From Candidatus Uhrbacteria bacterium (GTDB lineage: Bacteria > Patescibacteriota > Patescibacteriia > UBA9934 > UBA9568): DNA of 5,120 nucleotides. Where the stretch lies: positions 1 through 5,120 of the forward strand of contig DNKR01000040.1 of NCBI GenBank assembly GCA_003497135.1. The letters run 5' to 3'. The notes below the pieces were generated by a model that was not told the origin of the DNA, did no database searches, and saw only the letters and a program-made list of their open reading frames with translations. Position numbers and translations under genes: made by a program. Positions within the stretch are counted from its first letter, which is position 1. Each line of letters begins with the position of its first letter. This document shows positions 4,774-5,120 of this stretch, piece by piece.

Positions 4774-5120
4774 CTAATTCCCACTAGCAATGGGCGCGCG
4801 GCTGTGCGCCCCTACATGGTGGGATAAAAATTTCTCTACCCCTTCCACCCCAACCTTATCCTTCCCCTCTTCATTCAAATACCCCCAATTCCGTCCAGTG
4901 CCAAATGTGTACCCGCCAAAGCGGTCAAACAATTTTTGCGCCCAGTCCGATTCTTGCACGGTAATGTTTTTCCCGCCCCGATCCAAAAGAATCAAGGCCT
5001 GCGGCCGGCCAAACTCTTCGGCTGCGATAAACGATATGTAACCGCGAATATTTTCTGGCGAATCCGAAGAATCCACGACCACAAACCCGTTCCACTCGCT
5101 CCGGCGCTCCCAAGCGCGGT
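4774..5120 (-). CDS. Hypothetical protein, 3' part (start lies beyond the right edge)
   Basis: The frame is open from the right edge (first full codon at 5118-5116) for 114 codons to TAG at 4774-4776, so this is the C-terminal part of a longer gene; a GTG at 5082 is internal rather than a likely start. I do not recognise the family. It has an alternating pattern typical of a folded alpha/beta domain: GFVVVDSSDSPENIRGYISF and PQALILLDR look like paired strands and helices, followed by an aromatic- and glycine-rich GGYTFGTGRNWGYL. It carries no membrane segment. The last 12 residues or so (GAHSRAPIASGN) are translated from a GC-rich palindromic repeat, so the original end of the protein was probably near FLSHH. 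It is probably in one operon with the large gene that starts 19 bases downstream. Confidence 0.7.
   Translation of the reverse strand, partial: RAWERRSEWNGFVVVDSSDSPENIRGYISFIAAEEFGRPQALILLDRGGKNITVQESDWAQKLFDRFGGYTFGTGRNWGYLNEEGKDKVGVEGVEKFLSHHVGAHSRAPIASGN
4792..4811. repeat. GC-rich palindromic repeat inside the 3' end of the upstream gene
   Basis: GGGCGC (4792-4797) pairs with GCGCCC (4806-4811), extended by a G-T and a C-G pair around a GGCT loop. The outer flank CCTAC after 4811 completes the form GTAGGGGCGCAC...GTGCGCCC, which I recall as a widespread dispersed intergenic repeat in bacterial genomes. It is far more GC-rich than its surroundings. It is translated here as GAHSRAP at the end of the upstream gene. 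No T run follows on the minus strand, so it is not an intrinsic terminator; it could stabilise the 3' end of an mRNA. Confidence 0.6.

Noticed and set aside
4790..5041. Plus-strand 83-codon frame beginning MGARLCAPTWWDKN
   Set aside because: Begins in the palindromic repeat and is antisense to the better-supported minus-strand gene; Pro/Ser-rich shadow.

Overview
The window looks like an AT-rich piece of a Candidate Phyla Radiation (Patescibacteria) genome, possibly Parcubacteria or Microgenomates. This is inference from gene content: a free-standing four-helix-bundle (S23/IVP-type) gene bracketed by GTAGATGG-type repeats, a TrmB-type regulator, and a very large low-cysteine protein of unknown function with a degenerate acetyltransferase domain. 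Shine-Dalgarno sequences are absent or badly spaced. TGA is used as a stop by two genes, so this is not the TGA=Gly code of Absconditabacteria (SR1) or Gracilibacteria.

Layout. Positions 1 to about 590 hold no convincing protein gene. This stretch is visibly more GC-rich than the rest and full of short hairpins, with a recurring CTCTCTC motif that sits in two hairpin loops. A near-consensus sigma70 promoter on the minus strand (592-620) points into it, so the best reading is a structured non-coding RNA or a long 5' leader (perhaps of an rRNA operon) running off the left edge. A 22-bp imperfect hairpin made of GTAGATGG repeats (480-534) interrupts it. A divergent promoter (687-715, plus strand) reads the other way, into a cassette with inverted terminal repeats (719-749 and 1113-1143) that carries only the four-helix-bundle gene (759-1112). 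The TrmB-like regulator (1153-1962) starts 10 bases beyond the cassette.

From 1911 to the right edge everything is on the minus strand: the 3' part of an unrecognised gene (4774-5120), then after 19 bases the 947-residue protein (1911-4754), probably co-transcribed. The large gene converges on the regulator gene and overlaps its 3' end by 52 bases. A GC-rich palindromic repeat (4792-4811) forms the last codons of the upstream gene.

How the parts work together is not visible. The regulator and the large protein are neighbours but convergent, so a functional link is unproven. The most interesting parts are the structured region at 1-590 with its strong antisense-facing promoter, and the four-helix cassette, which looks mobile and has a gene-free hairpin relative 180 bases away.
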